A DNA stretch of 64,000 nt from Pyrrhosoma nymphula (Eukaryota; Arthropoda; Insecta; Odonata; Coenagrionidae), in assembly GCA_963573305.1 (NCBI GenBank), contig OY754336.1:806001-870000 (forward strand), written 5' to 3'. This document shows positions 47,234 through 58,189 of the stretch, in pieces; within the stretch, counting starts at the first letter, position 1, and every line of letters begins with the position of its first letter. The notes beneath the pieces are model-generated. The model was not told the origin of the DNA. It did not search any database and was given only the letters and a program-made list of their open reading frames with translations. The position numbers and the translations under genes are program-made.

Positions 47234-47424
47234 ATACAACTGTTTCAGGCTGGATATGGTGGAAGTTCTCGATATCCATAATGAATAAAGACACTTGGTA
47301 ATCTTCCACAGATTTATTTATTTGACACGACGCGTTTCACCAGATTATGCCACAGTGTGGTGAAACGCGTCGTGTCAAATAAATAAATCTGTGGAAGATT
47401 ACCAAGTGTCTTTATTCATTATGA
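47234..47424. mobile_element. Penelope-like/retrozyme foldback element F3
   Basis: A 191-bp insertion between exact 14-bp duplications AGGTATATGTTTAA (47220-47233 and 47425-47438). It has a 43-bp tail (47234-47276), then two perfect inverted arms of 66 bp (47277-47342 and 47358-47423) around a 15-base loop. The arms end in ...GTGAAACGCGTCGTG, matching the GAAAC-NN-GTC part of the hammerhead-like core. A stem GCCAC-AGT-GTGGT precedes it, but the CUGANGA part is degraded. The tail on the minus strand has CTTCCACC...GCCTGAA, related to the tails of F1 and F4. Confidence 0.8.
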
Positions 47425-47438
47425 AGGTATATGTTTAA

Positions 47439-50180
47439 TACGCACAACTCTCGTGTGCTTCATTTTTCTCTGGGACCGATAGTTATTCCAACATTATGGA
47501 AAAACTCCTTTTTCGATTTTATTGTTAAAATAAAACAATGACGCGGAAAATATTTTTTTTTTCATCTCGAGATGAGATGCTTATTTCTATCATCGCAACC
47601 AACACATTTACGAAATAAAATCGCTACTAAGTAAGAATCCTCTCAATTTTTAACCTTTTTTTCGACATACTCACTGGACTATACGTTGAGGGAGAGAAAA
47701 GGAGAGGGAGGTTAAGTTGGTTTTAGCGAAAAACCACTTCACCTAGAATTTGATGAATTATGCCTCATTTTAAAGAAAAAACTCTCATCTTACCAATGAT
47801 ATCAAAATATCAACCCGTTGCCGAACTACTTTTCGAGCTATTTGCCTGAAAATATAAACTGTTTTACATGGGATAGATTACGGCTGTGCGCTCCAGAGAG
47901 AGAGAATATTAAGCAAATTAGGAACTTCTAGCACCTAGATTTCGTCAAAAAACTAACGGTGTGTAGATTGCATGTTTTCTCAACTATTTATAAAAAATAA
48001 AATATTACTCACCACAGTAATTTTGACAGAATCGCAAATATACCTGCTGTTTTGAAGGCTTTCTAGAAGAAATTAGTCAAGTTAGAGACTTATATAGCTT
48101 TATTTATCTAATTACTGCGAATTTTGATAATATATAACTATATCTTTGCGCCATTAATATTACAATATTTATTTCATACTTCTTACAGACGCTAAAGTCA
48201 AAAAATAACATTTGAATATGGTTTCCATTATGACTCGATGGGAAATATCTCGCTCCTCAAACCACCTTAATGTGGAGATAAGGGGAGGAGGAAGGGGGGG
48301 GCGGATATTAGGGGGGGAGGGGGGGCGTGGGAGAAGGGGAAGAGAGTAAAGCATGCACTCGCCGCGTTCCCTCGCGAGCAGAAGCATTAAAGAATTCAAC
48401 CACACACTCGTGGAATGAGCGCAGTACTTACTTACACGGTGGATGCAATCCTCGGGCTAAAATAAGCCGAGCCGAATGAGGAAATTGCAGAAGTACACTT
48501 ACAAGCTTGCACAAACGACTCTCGTGAACTACCTACGCGAAAAAGACCAACGGAAGCAGCATCTATTTCGAGTATCGCACTTTCAAAAAGGAAATGAAAT
48601 TATAAAAAGATAAATTCAAGGCTGCAATCGGATTCTAAACCGCCTTTTACGTTCCCATGTCCACTCGTCTGATATGAATTAATTTAATCACATTATGGCA
48701 TCTTATTTTTCTTCACTATAAACGGTCTATTTTAACAAATTTCACACAAAGCGAAAGATCAAAAAGTTAATTTTTAATTCCATATCCAATACCTGAAGGA
48801 GGTGAAAGTTTATTAGAAGTATATTTCAGTGTCTCAAAAGACATGCACCAACAATCTCATGTAAACGCATATAACACCAGCTTATGAGCATAGACATTTC
48901 CACTTGAAGGCGGTGGCAGAGCAGTCTTTCATAAAACGTGGATTCAAGTAGGATTGAGCTACATCCCTCGAGAATATTAATCGAGAAAATGTTAAAAGCG
49001 ATTATAAAAGTCTTGATTAAGTGGAGACGAAGAACAATACCGCGCTCTTCTGATAAAAAAGAGGTCTTAAAAGATTTGAACGGCTATTTTCGTCTTCGCG
49101 AAATTAATGATTTGTACTTGATGAACAACAGAATTAATTAAGAAGATTTCTATAAAAAGGCAGAGGAGCACCACTTTGCGAGAAGGAAAAAAATGTATTA
49201 TTTAAAATTTAACTCTAGTCAAAACGGATGTACAGTGAGGTGGGAGGTAAATATACGTCGTTAATTGTAATCCCAAATATATCCCCTGAATCTAATGGCA
49301 TGAAGGAAAGACGTAAATTTGGCATGGGAATAAAACTCTAATTTCCAGAGGATAACAACTGGGAAATAGCATTGAAAAATGTTTCTTTTCAGCTAAATTT
49401 TACCCAACGCTTTTGAGAAATATACAAATGAAATCTTGGGAAAAAAATATAACGTCGGCCAAATAGGCACGAAGAGATACAATTATGTAACACATAAATT
49501 TAAACATCGTAAAATATCAGGAGGAGCACGATGACGAAATAACTTTGTAACGTTAACAAATTGGTTTATTTTCACATTTTCCAAAAGTGGGTTTTAATAT
49601 TAAAGAAAAAAGACAACCCTTTGATAACTCAAAGAAAGCACGACAATAGCCAAATGGGCACGATAAGAGCAATAAAAAAATGTAACTTTTCAGGATTCCA
49701 TTGCAAAAACTTTGTAAAATATTCCAGTAAATAAAAATGTACACCAAATCCTCTATATTTTTTTTCAAATTCATCTAAAAAGCAATTATACATTCCCACA
49801 GAACCAAAATAAGGCGAGTAAAACTTGTGGCCACTCGTTTCGTAAAGTAGAGTTGGCAGTAGAGCAATGGATAATATTATGATTTAATCATTAGAAAACC
49901 TACATTGTAGGCACGCAGAAGAACGTGGGCACAGTACGCAAAATATTGCAAGTAAATTCGCAACAAAATTCTTATCATTAATGCACAAAAAATAGTATCT
50001 TCTCATGGAACAATAATCTAGTTTTTCTTCTCAGCATTGCATTATTATATTTAACACCATTAACTACAGGGGTATTTATATCCCACGCTTGCAAATAGAG
50101 TTATCACCGATAGAAAAGACAAGTCGAGCGATTAAAGTTAAAAAATATAGTATTTAATAGTACTTGTCCCTATTACTTCC
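47439..50180. other. Region without recognised gene
   Basis: AT-rich sequence. A short G-rich tract lies at 48270-48345. No gene or repeat assigned. Confidence 0.5.
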
Positions 50181-50367
50181 GTGGAAATTTTGAAACTAGT
50201 ATACTATGCTAAAGTTCACGCTTACTTGACCTATGGAGTTGTCTTATGGGGTAACTCGAGTGCAGCAAGGAAGGCATTTTCTATGCAAAAGAGGTCTATG
50301 AAGGCCATGATGAGTGCACCCATCAGGACCCCTGGAAGGCCTTTGTTTAGGCAACTGAATATCATGA

Positions 50368-50724
50368 TAGAATGATTAAAACTTTGTAATGTTCCACACT
50401 GTTTTTATTAATGGTACAAGGCTGACCGGTTTCAATGTTCACACATCATCATAAGAGGCTAAAATTAGCCTCTTATGATGATGTGTGAACATTGAAACCG
50501 GTCTGCCTTGTACCATTAATAAAAACAGTGTGGAACACTACAAAGTTTTAATCATTCTATGAGGTTCTATGATTAGAGGTAATTTTAGCCTCTGATGATG
50601 ATGTGTGAACATTGAAACCGGTCAGGGTTGTACCATTAATAAAAACAGTGTGGAACACTACAAAGTTTTAATCATTCTATCATGTCGAAATTCCACCAAG
50701 TAAACGCTTCAACCATCTTGTATA
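50368..50724. mobile_element. Penelope-like/retrozyme foldback element F4 inside a LINE
   Basis: A 357-bp insertion flanked by exact TGAATATCATGA duplications (50356-50367 and 50725-50736) that interrupts a LINE frame cleanly. It has three units: one inverted (about 50368-50460) and two in direct tandem (about 50465-50560 and 50582-50679). Each unit carries ATGATGATGTGTGAACATTG followed by AAACCGGTC. A 45-bp tail (50680-50724) starts near TGTCGAAATTCCACCAAG and resembles the F1 tail. The tandem plus inverted arrangement is typical of Penelope-like terminal units. Confidence 0.85.
50588..50630 (+). ncRNA. Hammerhead-ribozyme-like motif, F4 third unit
   Basis: CUGAUGA (50592-50598), U, GAUG-UGUGAA-CAUU (stem II with one G-U pair), GAAA (50614-50617), C-CG, GUC (50621-50623), AGG. 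CCU before the core pairs with AGG for a short stem I. The other two units of F4 have CUUAUGA, a change at a core G, so only this unit keeps the full core. Confidence 0.5.
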
Positions 50725-51141
50725 TGAATATCATGACTTTACCCAGAATATATATATTTTTCACTCATGTTTATTTGGTTAAAAGAATCCCATCTATGTT
50801 CGTTCCTAACTCGATGGTTCATAGTCACTTGACTTGTGGAAGGGAGAATGTTCACCTGCGAGTATAACCACGTGCTGTATGCAAGAATGGCCCTATTCAC
50901 TCGGCATCACTTTTGTACAACAAGTTACCTACAAACTTTAAATGTAAGTCCTCTGTGTCTTCTTTTAAATTAAAACTCAAAGAACTATTGCTTAATAAAT
51001 GTTATTATAGTAATGATGAGTTTTTTTCAGACAATATTGTAAATCTATTGTGAAAAGTTATTATGTATTAATGTTTCTGAATATGTTCTATGTCAACAAC
51101 GACCCACAGGACAAAAAAGCTATGTATTATTATTATTATTA

Positions 51142-54021
51142 ATACGAGGCAAAGTTCAAACGAGCGTACTTTCCCGCACCACAAAAACACTTCATCCAAG
51201 CACAAAGGCTCAGCACTAAATCATTTAAATACGCATGCGAAAAATGTCACCACTAGAGACAGAAGCGGGGTTCATGCACTAACTCGGGTGATAGCACAAC
51301 TCATATGCAGACCTTGGTGACTGAATATAAAAAGCTGGCCCGCTGATCATCTATCGCTAAGATGGAATCATTTCGACGCCGCGTTTTTCTCCACCATCCA
51401 CTTTCATACCTCCGTCAGAATGGTATACTAGTATCTCGTGGCGCAAAAGGCAACTGTATATCACTTACCCTTGAAACTCCTACTACAATCCCCAGAGAAA
51501 AACATTATCGCATTCGCATCGCTACAAAGATGGATTTATTGGGCAGTAATAAATCCATGCATTGGGCAGTGAATCAACTATATCCTTTGAAATTCTTTCG
51601 CATCGACAAATTTTCTTAACATATTACATTTAGGTATGGCTTCCAATGGAGTCTTGACAGGTGAGTCTGGAGTTTACCATGGTACTGAAGTCCATTGTTA
51701 TTCTTAACGCTCGAAATTCTTTTCCAAAGTCATTTGATAATCCTCCGATAAAAAAGGTGAAAATTTGCACTAACGACCTACAAACTTCATAAACGGAATA
51801 TTAACAATTTAAGTGCTTGAACAAAGCCAAGTCCCAAATCCAAATACCAAATCCTACAAAGCCAAGTGAATTGCGTCACCAGTAGATGCATTAAAAACCT
51901 GCCATCTTTCCAGGCGCAAGAACAATGCTGAAATTCGATATGAAGTTGTAAGTATGAACCTACACTTTCCTTCGACAAAAACATGCCTTGATACAATTTT
52001 TCGGGCCAAACGTCAGCTATTTCAATTTATATAGAGGTTTTGCAGAGAGATTATTGGGAGATAACACAGCAATTTCATCAACACGCTGAGCAAAAGCTGT
52101 ACCAAAAAACTAAGCAAGCACCCCCGACAAGAAATACGTTAGGGAGGTCAAGAAACAAGATTAAGCTCATGAGCCGCTATGGGAGTACGGATAATGTTAT
52201 TTGAGGTCTTTTCCTCGGATTGAGAAGGGAAACATGAAAGCGAGCGGTTGAAGGATGACCGAGGGAAAGGAGGCTGCGGGATGTAGTCAAGAGGGCGAGA
52301 GAGTGGAGGAGACGAGGGGTAGAGGCGGAAGGGAAAGGAATTGCGACAGTGAAATTAAGAGCGGGGAGCAAAAGCTTGAGGAGACTTCTTGAGGGAGAAA
52401 CGCTGAGGGTCCGGGAGAGCTTTTAAGTCTTCTTCCGAACCCCTGCCAGTGGCAGGGGCTGCCACCCTGTGCTGTAAGTTTCCTCGGTGTACGCAACTCT
52501 TAGGGGGGGGGGGCGATTTGGTAACCTCTGCAAGGTCGAGGGGAACAGAATTATGGACCACAGATTTCTGTTGGAGCTGTTCATTTCGCGTCCCAACGCG
52601 CCGCCAAAGGTGCTCTCGCTGTTCACAGTCAGTATAGCACTGCTCGTTGCTAAAACCAGTCATCAAATGAATATCTTCGTCATAAAATGACACTGAGGTA
52701 AATTAAAGCTCGTTGCCGACCCTTGACGGATCAAACTGTATATTGTCGAGCTTACAATTGTAACAAGTTTCTCTAAACGACAGTACAGTTTTAAAGGTTG
52801 TTTACGCATCATTAAGGTAACCGAAAACATTATAAATAACAAAACGCGTCAAGTCGCACGTGATGTTTTGAGCACGATTTATAGTCCTTCGATTGAGAGA
52901 ACATAGTAAGCATAAGGTCTTGTAAATTGACTTGTTGTTTCGAGAAACTTAGAACATTTTAGGCCCTAACTACCAGGAGTTTCATCTCTTCCATTATTGT
53001 TCCTACCAAAAACACCTTTTCTTTGTAAAGGAAAGACTCTCCGTTTCCGCCTCTACTCGGCAACTACCGGGAAATGCGGTTTCAAATCTGTAAAAGTACT
53101 TCAATCGCAAGAACAGTAATGATGGCAGAACAAAAGAGAGAGTTGCTGCGAAGATACCAAAGTCCTAAAAGTTGACGAATTTCACTTACGATATTCGTAG
53201 CTTGCCTGTTTACCTAAAGCGAAGATTCGCTCCATACTTGGCCGCACACATTGGTAACTCGCAAATTATATTTCTTCATTTTCACCAAAGTGCAATGAAA
53301 CGAATTCCAAAAAAACTAAGCTTTGAAACTATAAAAAATAAGCTTAACTATGAGAAAAGCTTTTCGTATCCATCGCCGGGTAATATAGTAATGCTCATTC
53401 TTCATAAAATCTACAATAATATGGAATGAAATGTGATCCATCAAGCCAAATAAGTGTAGTTTTGCAACTTTTTTCAAACAGTAAAAGCCTGGGGCGCATA
53501 AAACGGAAAGATTATTTCATCAAAGGGCAGTCCCCAGAATTTATGTTCTCTCCATCTCTACACCCGAAAGCGCAGCAAAAACAGCATCGTCTTGCGTGAC
53601 AAACAAAACACGTTAATTCTCGCCACAATCCTCTTTTTTTTCTTGCGGTCGTCGGCTCATTCCCGAAAGCCATTGCGTCTTCACCTCCCAGTCGTTTGGC
53701 GCGATAAGACCGCACGCAGCTGAAACGTGTGCTAATGCATTCCGTAATATGACAAAACTCGCAGATTAAATACCGCGACCTGGAGGCAGAATCGACCAAC
53801 ACTGGATGCCGAAGTTTTCACTCGTATTTTTATTTTTCAGCGTGCAGAAATTTGCAACAGGATTCAAGGCGACCTGGCACAACGGCAGGGCCTCATAAAA
53901 ACTATATAAGACAACGTAACGAAAACGAACGAAGTCACCCAGTACCTCACCTCAAGAGGTATAGCCCTTATCAATTTGTGCGAACATGATATAAAGGCGG
54001 TATTTTGCCTCAACTGGCAAA
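51142..54021. other. Region without recognised gene
   Basis: AT-rich sequence with a mixed-composition purine block at 52200-52420 and a G-run at 52503-52513. Small open frames have no recognisable motif. Confidence 0.5.
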
Positions 54022-54034
54022 CAATTATCTACTA

Positions 54035-54197
54035 ATTAATCGATTGTGGCGATACTTGGTAGACATTGGAGATAGAATTTATTATGAAAAAAACACAGAC
54101 CTGTTTGTCTTATAAATGACGTTTTAGTCGTCGAAACCGGTCGACAGCATTAAAATAAATAGTGGAATTTTGTACTGTGTTTTTGTCATAATGAATT
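54035..54197 (+). mobile_element. Penelope-like/retrozyme element F5
   Basis: A 163-bp insertion flanked by exact CAATTATCTACTA duplications (54022-54034 and 54198-54210). It has a ~41-bp tail, then a truncated inverted arm (TTATTATGAAAAAAACACAG, about 54078-54097), then a single complete unit ending TGTGTTTTTGTCATAATGAA. The unit contains GACG-TTTTAGT-CGTC, GAAAC, CG, GTC, GACAG; the CUGANGA part is degraded. A 5'-truncated left arm fits insertion by target-primed reverse transcription. Confidence 0.75.
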
Positions 54198-54210
54198 CAA
54201 TTATCTACTA

Positions 54211-55169
54211 CATCAAATACAAAATTTATCACTGAAAACTTAAAGGAACCAACGTAGCACCAAAAAAACCGCCCTTAGACAGCATAAGCCACCCTACCTT
54301 TTATTAAAAAAAATATTTTTCACGGAAAGAACACTTGAGGACCATAGCTATCAGACGGAGTTCAGAGTTTACAGTGAACTCCAAATGACACTGACAAATG
54401 GGTCAAAATAGTACAGCAATGTGAATAGTTATAATTACTAAAATAAATGCAGTTCAGTAATTTTCACGTATTCTGTAGGGATATTCAAAACGGAAACCAC
54501 AAAGCGATTCTAATTATAGAAATAAGTAGCTACATAATTGCAGAGACTGTAATTAACTCTTAATTTCCTCTCTTTAATCACAAACCGTGACCCACCTGGA
54601 AATTAACGACATTTTAAAAAGTTTTAAAAACATAAACTGGTTGAAACCATAATTTTTATATGTAACAGACTTCTGCCAAATTGATAATGAAATTATTATC
54701 TAACATATGGAATGGGAACTTTTCCACAACATTGAGCCTAAAAACATATCCCAAGTTCATAAATGTAATATTATCATCTCACTTTTATTCAGTAGAAGTT
54801 ACAAAAATCACGAAATAAAGTAAAATGAATCTACGAACGATTTTATTTCTGAATGAAAAGTAAACCTGCAAGGAAAAGTGGTTTTAATGCTATGGATATG
54901 ACGGAATACATAGGATGTCAGTAAATACAATGCTACTTGCCACATGATTCAATTTGTTTGTTTTAAAATTAGAAAATAGAGCAAGCTGCCGAATAGTATT
55001 TAAATAATACGGTGGGACTATTACGTTCTCCGTTAAAGGCTTAAACATTATACAAAAAACAAATCCACAAACAAGGCGAGTTCCGAAGACCTAATCGAGA
55101 AGTTTATTGCTAAATTAAAAGTTTCGGGATCTTCAATACCACTTGAGTAAAATGATCAAAATATATTAT
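54211..55169. other. Region without recognised feature
   Basis: AT-rich, no gene recognised. Confidence 0.5.
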
Positions 55170-55610
55170 ACTAGCAGAGGGGAGACCCGGCTTCGCACGG
55201 GAAGCTGCGAATTAATCGCATCGCATAAAGGAACATGACTATTGTTAAGCATTTTACAATTTCTCGGCTAAAAAAAAATGTTATACGTGACATGAAATTT
55301 GAGATTTAATCTCGAAAATATTTTAAATGGGGTATTCTACAGATAGGTATTTCAGAATCAGATAAATAACAAATGGTAGAAAAACACCTATTTGGTAAGA
55401 TTATTACAATCTGGGTCCACGAATAATAATATAATAATATAAATATGGACAAGATTATAGTGCCCATTGAATTTCAGCGGGAGAAGTCATTTACCTACAG
55501 GATCAATGTGACGTCCTAAATGCAGGTACAATCTATCATCTATTAACAGCACGTGGGGACTTCGGAGAGGAAAAAAAACCCTGATAATTCTCACTGAAAC
55601 TCGCTTACAT
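55170..55610 (-). mobile_element. Helitron-like element E, copy 1
   Basis: On the minus strand it ends GGGTCTCCCCTCTGCTAGT at 55170, a CTAG-type terminus. Homology to 58190-59040 covers the first ~220 bp and then resumes near 55450-55600 (the TGAATTTCA...CAATGTGACGT segment), so this copy has an internal deletion. It abuts copy B in the same orientation. Confidence 0.55.
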
Positions 55611-55618
55611 GTATATAT

Positions 55619-57589
55619 ATACGAGCGGAAGATACCCGTTGAAATTCAACGGGTGTGAAAAACATTAAACTTATTTTTTATAATAAAACCGCAAAGCCCG
55701 AAGAAAAACAGTATTCGTGGTCATTTGAGGAGTAGGTGTGGTAACCTATCTTGTATGTTGTGTTCGATGTAGTCGACACACTGACATTTTTCCATGTGCA
55801 CGGAGAGATGAGTGACTATTGGTTCACTTTCATGCACGGGAAACTCAAAAATCGGCCTTGCAGACTCATTAATACTTAAATAGCAAAGGTTGATAGATGG
55901 TCACCTCGTCCCTCCGGTTCTCTTGAGCCGTCTTCTGAGTGATTAACAGCTCTATCGCTTCCCTTTTGTACATACATATATTTGCATTCCATGTCTTAAT
56001 TCAGTTGCACTATTCAACGTTGATATGTGCGTTGATTATCTTAATCAGGATTGGACAGAAGGGTACAATCCAGCGGTTGACAACGTCAAGAGGAGTAATG
56101 GCAGCAGAAGCCAGGTTTATTTGACTTATGAATCCTCCATCAATGGGACTGCGCCTTCGGAATAGCCATAATCATTGGTTTCCGTTGCTAAATGAAAAAA
56201 ATCTATGGTGATTCTTAATGCACTTGTCGATTTTCATGCACGGATGTCGTTGATTGCGCAGAATTTCCGTTCTTCTTTCGGGTAAGAAGCATGTAGTGAC
56301 GTCATTATTATTTCCGCCATCTTAACGCAGACTGAATGTTCGAAACAGATGCGTCTATATTTGAACCAGATTTATAGTTGGTTACCCGTCTGTAGGTTGG
56401 GTAAGGATGAAATTTGTGCGGATCTTAGCGTAACCCGAGAAACACCATGAGGAGAATCTCATGAGATCGCTGGTGGGCATGTCTTTGACCATCCAAGTCT
56501 AACCTTTGTCGTTTTTCTTTCAAGGGCTCATTTTCTCGCAAATAAAACATTCATTTTGCTTTAGAAGATTTTTTCGAAAGGTTACTCTTTTTCCTATTAG
56601 GCATGTTGATGGATATATTTTTGAGTCCAAGAAACGGAAACACAGCGGCAAGTGAGAGTCTAGAATAGGCAACTCGATGATTGAGTGAATGTACCTAAGT
56701 TAACTGCACTTTAACACTTTTAAACATATAAATAACTCGTGACATTTATGATGTGGGAATTGGTCTAAAAAACAATTCGCAATCGCAATGAGAGGCCGAC
56801 GGTTTCACTACGTGTAATACATCTGAGTATTAAATGATAATAAACAACGCCGTGTTTGTTGTAGCAACAGAGGCATTATTACCATTGATATTTGCTTCAC
56901 GTAAATATTCTTGCACATTTAATTAAGTGTGTATTCTATTAATTCCTTTATGTGTAAAGTTTACTACGTAATTATTCTCTCATATACATGCAGTGCCCCT
57001 TTGAGAGCTACTTTGAGAATAGACGTTGAAAAGTATACTTGTTAAATATGCATTGACTTTATCGAGTACTCTGGGCTCTTCTTATACGGATTTTCTTTCT
57101 ACGTACTATCATGGGCCTGCAGGAAGGCGTGATATTTAAATGCTAGAGGCGTGTATATCCTTTGAAAATCAAATCTATGGTTGTCAAGGAAATATGTTAT
57201 TGTTGATTTCAGAGAAAAAGGTGAGATTTTCAAGCTGAAAATATGAAGTTCAGACAAATACGGAGCGTAGAAGGAAATCGATTGATAAAATTAGAAAAGT
57301 CATTTATTCAGCCATCCGAAAAAAAAATCCCAGCCCTATATCTTGAGTGAAAGTAATTTTAAAAACAAATAAATGAAACCACTGCACCGAACCCAATGCT
57401 TAGCATGAACCACCAGAGGGGACCTTCAGGGGGCCTTTGGGGGCCCTTAGGGATTTTTAATATAGCATATGTTACAACCACACATGTTTTCTATCTGCAT
57501 GCCAAATTTCAGCTCAATCGGATCAGTAGTTTTTGCGTGATGGAGCAACAGACAGACAGACACCATTACATTTTTATACATATTAGTAA
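55619..57589 (-). mobile_element. Helitron/Helentron-type element, copy B
   Basis: Inverse-orientation partner of 3149-5130. On the minus strand the 5' end is ACTAATATGTATAAAAATG (57589) with TCTGTCTGTCTGTTGCTCC, and the 3' end is a 10-bp palindrome ACCCGTTGAA-A-TTCAACGGGT (55633-55653) before CTTCCGCTCGTAT. The hairpin is more complete than in copy A. It contains a Rep-like remnant. Confidence 0.75.
55781..56080 (-). pseudogene. Helitron Rep/helicase remnant in copy B
   Basis: On the minus strand one frame gives IKIINAHINVE, then, past stops, TQKTAQENRRDEVTIYQP; another gives VHESEPIVTHLSVHM (55848-55781), matching the F-IHER-P-V--L-VHLENGQ block of Helitron proteins. The block after the DEV-YQ segment, lost in copy A, is kept here, so the two copies together cover more of the ancestral gene. 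Stops and frameshifts make it non-functional. Confidence 0.7.
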
Positions 57590-57596
57590 GGATCAC

Positions 57597-57756
57597 ACCC
57601 TTAACCCTAAAAAAATAGGGTTTGGTTAATTGAACCCTACAGTGTTTGTTGTCTACCAGCAACAAACATGTGTTCCAAATATCATCAAAATCGGTCCTGT
57701 GGTTTAGGAGATGATGTGGAACATACATACATACATTGACTTTTATATATATAAAA
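57597..57756 (-). mobile_element. Helitron 5'-end-like fragment
   Basis: On the minus strand it starts TATATATAAAAGTCAATG with TATGTATGTATGTTCC and then AGGACCGATTTTGATGATAT, the same style of 5' region as copies A and B but a different family. It lies directly upstream of copy B in the same orientation. Confidence 0.5.
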
Positions 57757-57882
57757 GATATGTAATCTCTTGGTGATGGAATAGCTGCCCTTGTGTGCCA
57801 TCCAGAGGCCACGGCTACGGGCTCAAGCTTGAAGGGGTATTCTTTCCTATAAGCCCCAGCCGAAATCATGGTAAATCTAAGT

Positions 57883-57954
57883 GTCCTGGTAGCTCAACTG
57901 GTAGAGCACCCGGCGCGAAATCGGGAGGTTCCGGGTTCGTGTCCCGGCCACGGC
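57883..57954 (+). tRNA. tRNA-like sequence (SINE head), CGA anticodon position
   Basis: All four arms can be drawn: acceptor GTCCTGG/CCACGGC (one C-C mismatch), D stem GCTC/GAGC, anticodon stem CCCGG/TCGGG, T stem CCGGG/CCCGG. The anticodon loop is CGCGAAA, with G instead of U at position 33 and CGA at 34-36. The T loop is TTCGTGT, lacking A58. These departures, and the SINE body behind it, argue for a pseudo-tRNA rather than a working tRNA-Ser gene. Confidence 0.5.
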
Positions 57955-58122
57955 ACATTTTTACCCTCTGATTTCTCGGCTTTACCATCTTCCACATCAC
58001 CAGTGTCTTCGTCCAATTTTAGTTACATGTTTCCTATCTCTTTCTTTCACCTTCTGTTCAAATTATTATATATTTATTCGCCTAAAGGCGGTGTGTGAGT
58101 GAGTGAACGAAATATATATATA
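57883..58122 (+). repeat. tRNA-derived SINE
   Basis: A tRNA-like head is followed by about 150 bp of unrelated body, a short TA repeat and no terminator directly after the head, as in tRNA-derived SINEs. Family unknown. Confidence 0.6.
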
Positions 58123-58189
58123 TTACTGCTGTTGTTTATAATAATTTAAATATTTTATATAATAATAAATAATTTAAAATATTATAAAC

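Larger units (their letters stand above)
50181..51141 (+). mobile_element. Non-LTR retrotransposon fragment, interrupted
   Basis: Two coding pieces form one LINE reverse-transcriptase C-terminus. The first (50181-50367) reads VYYAKVHAYLTYGVVLWG, then MQKRSMKAMM and LFRQLNIM. The second (from 50737) continues TLPRIYIFFTHVYLVKRIPS, then, past stops, LYNKLPTNFKCKSSVSSFK and LLLNKCYYSNDEF. This is the usual Y--L-YGI-LWG ... QK--IR ... LF--L-I--L end of Jockey/CR1-like LINEs. The 3' end is ACGACCCACAGGAC...GCTATG plus an ATT microsatellite (51125-51141). The two halves are in register across the 12-bp duplication of the foldback element between them. The 5' part of the LINE is missing. A few stops make it inactive. 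Confidence 0.85.

Noticed and set aside
47297..47357. Working hammerhead on the minus strand of F3
   Set aside because: The GAAAC and GUC parts are present but no CUGANGA core or proper stem II can be drawn on that strand.
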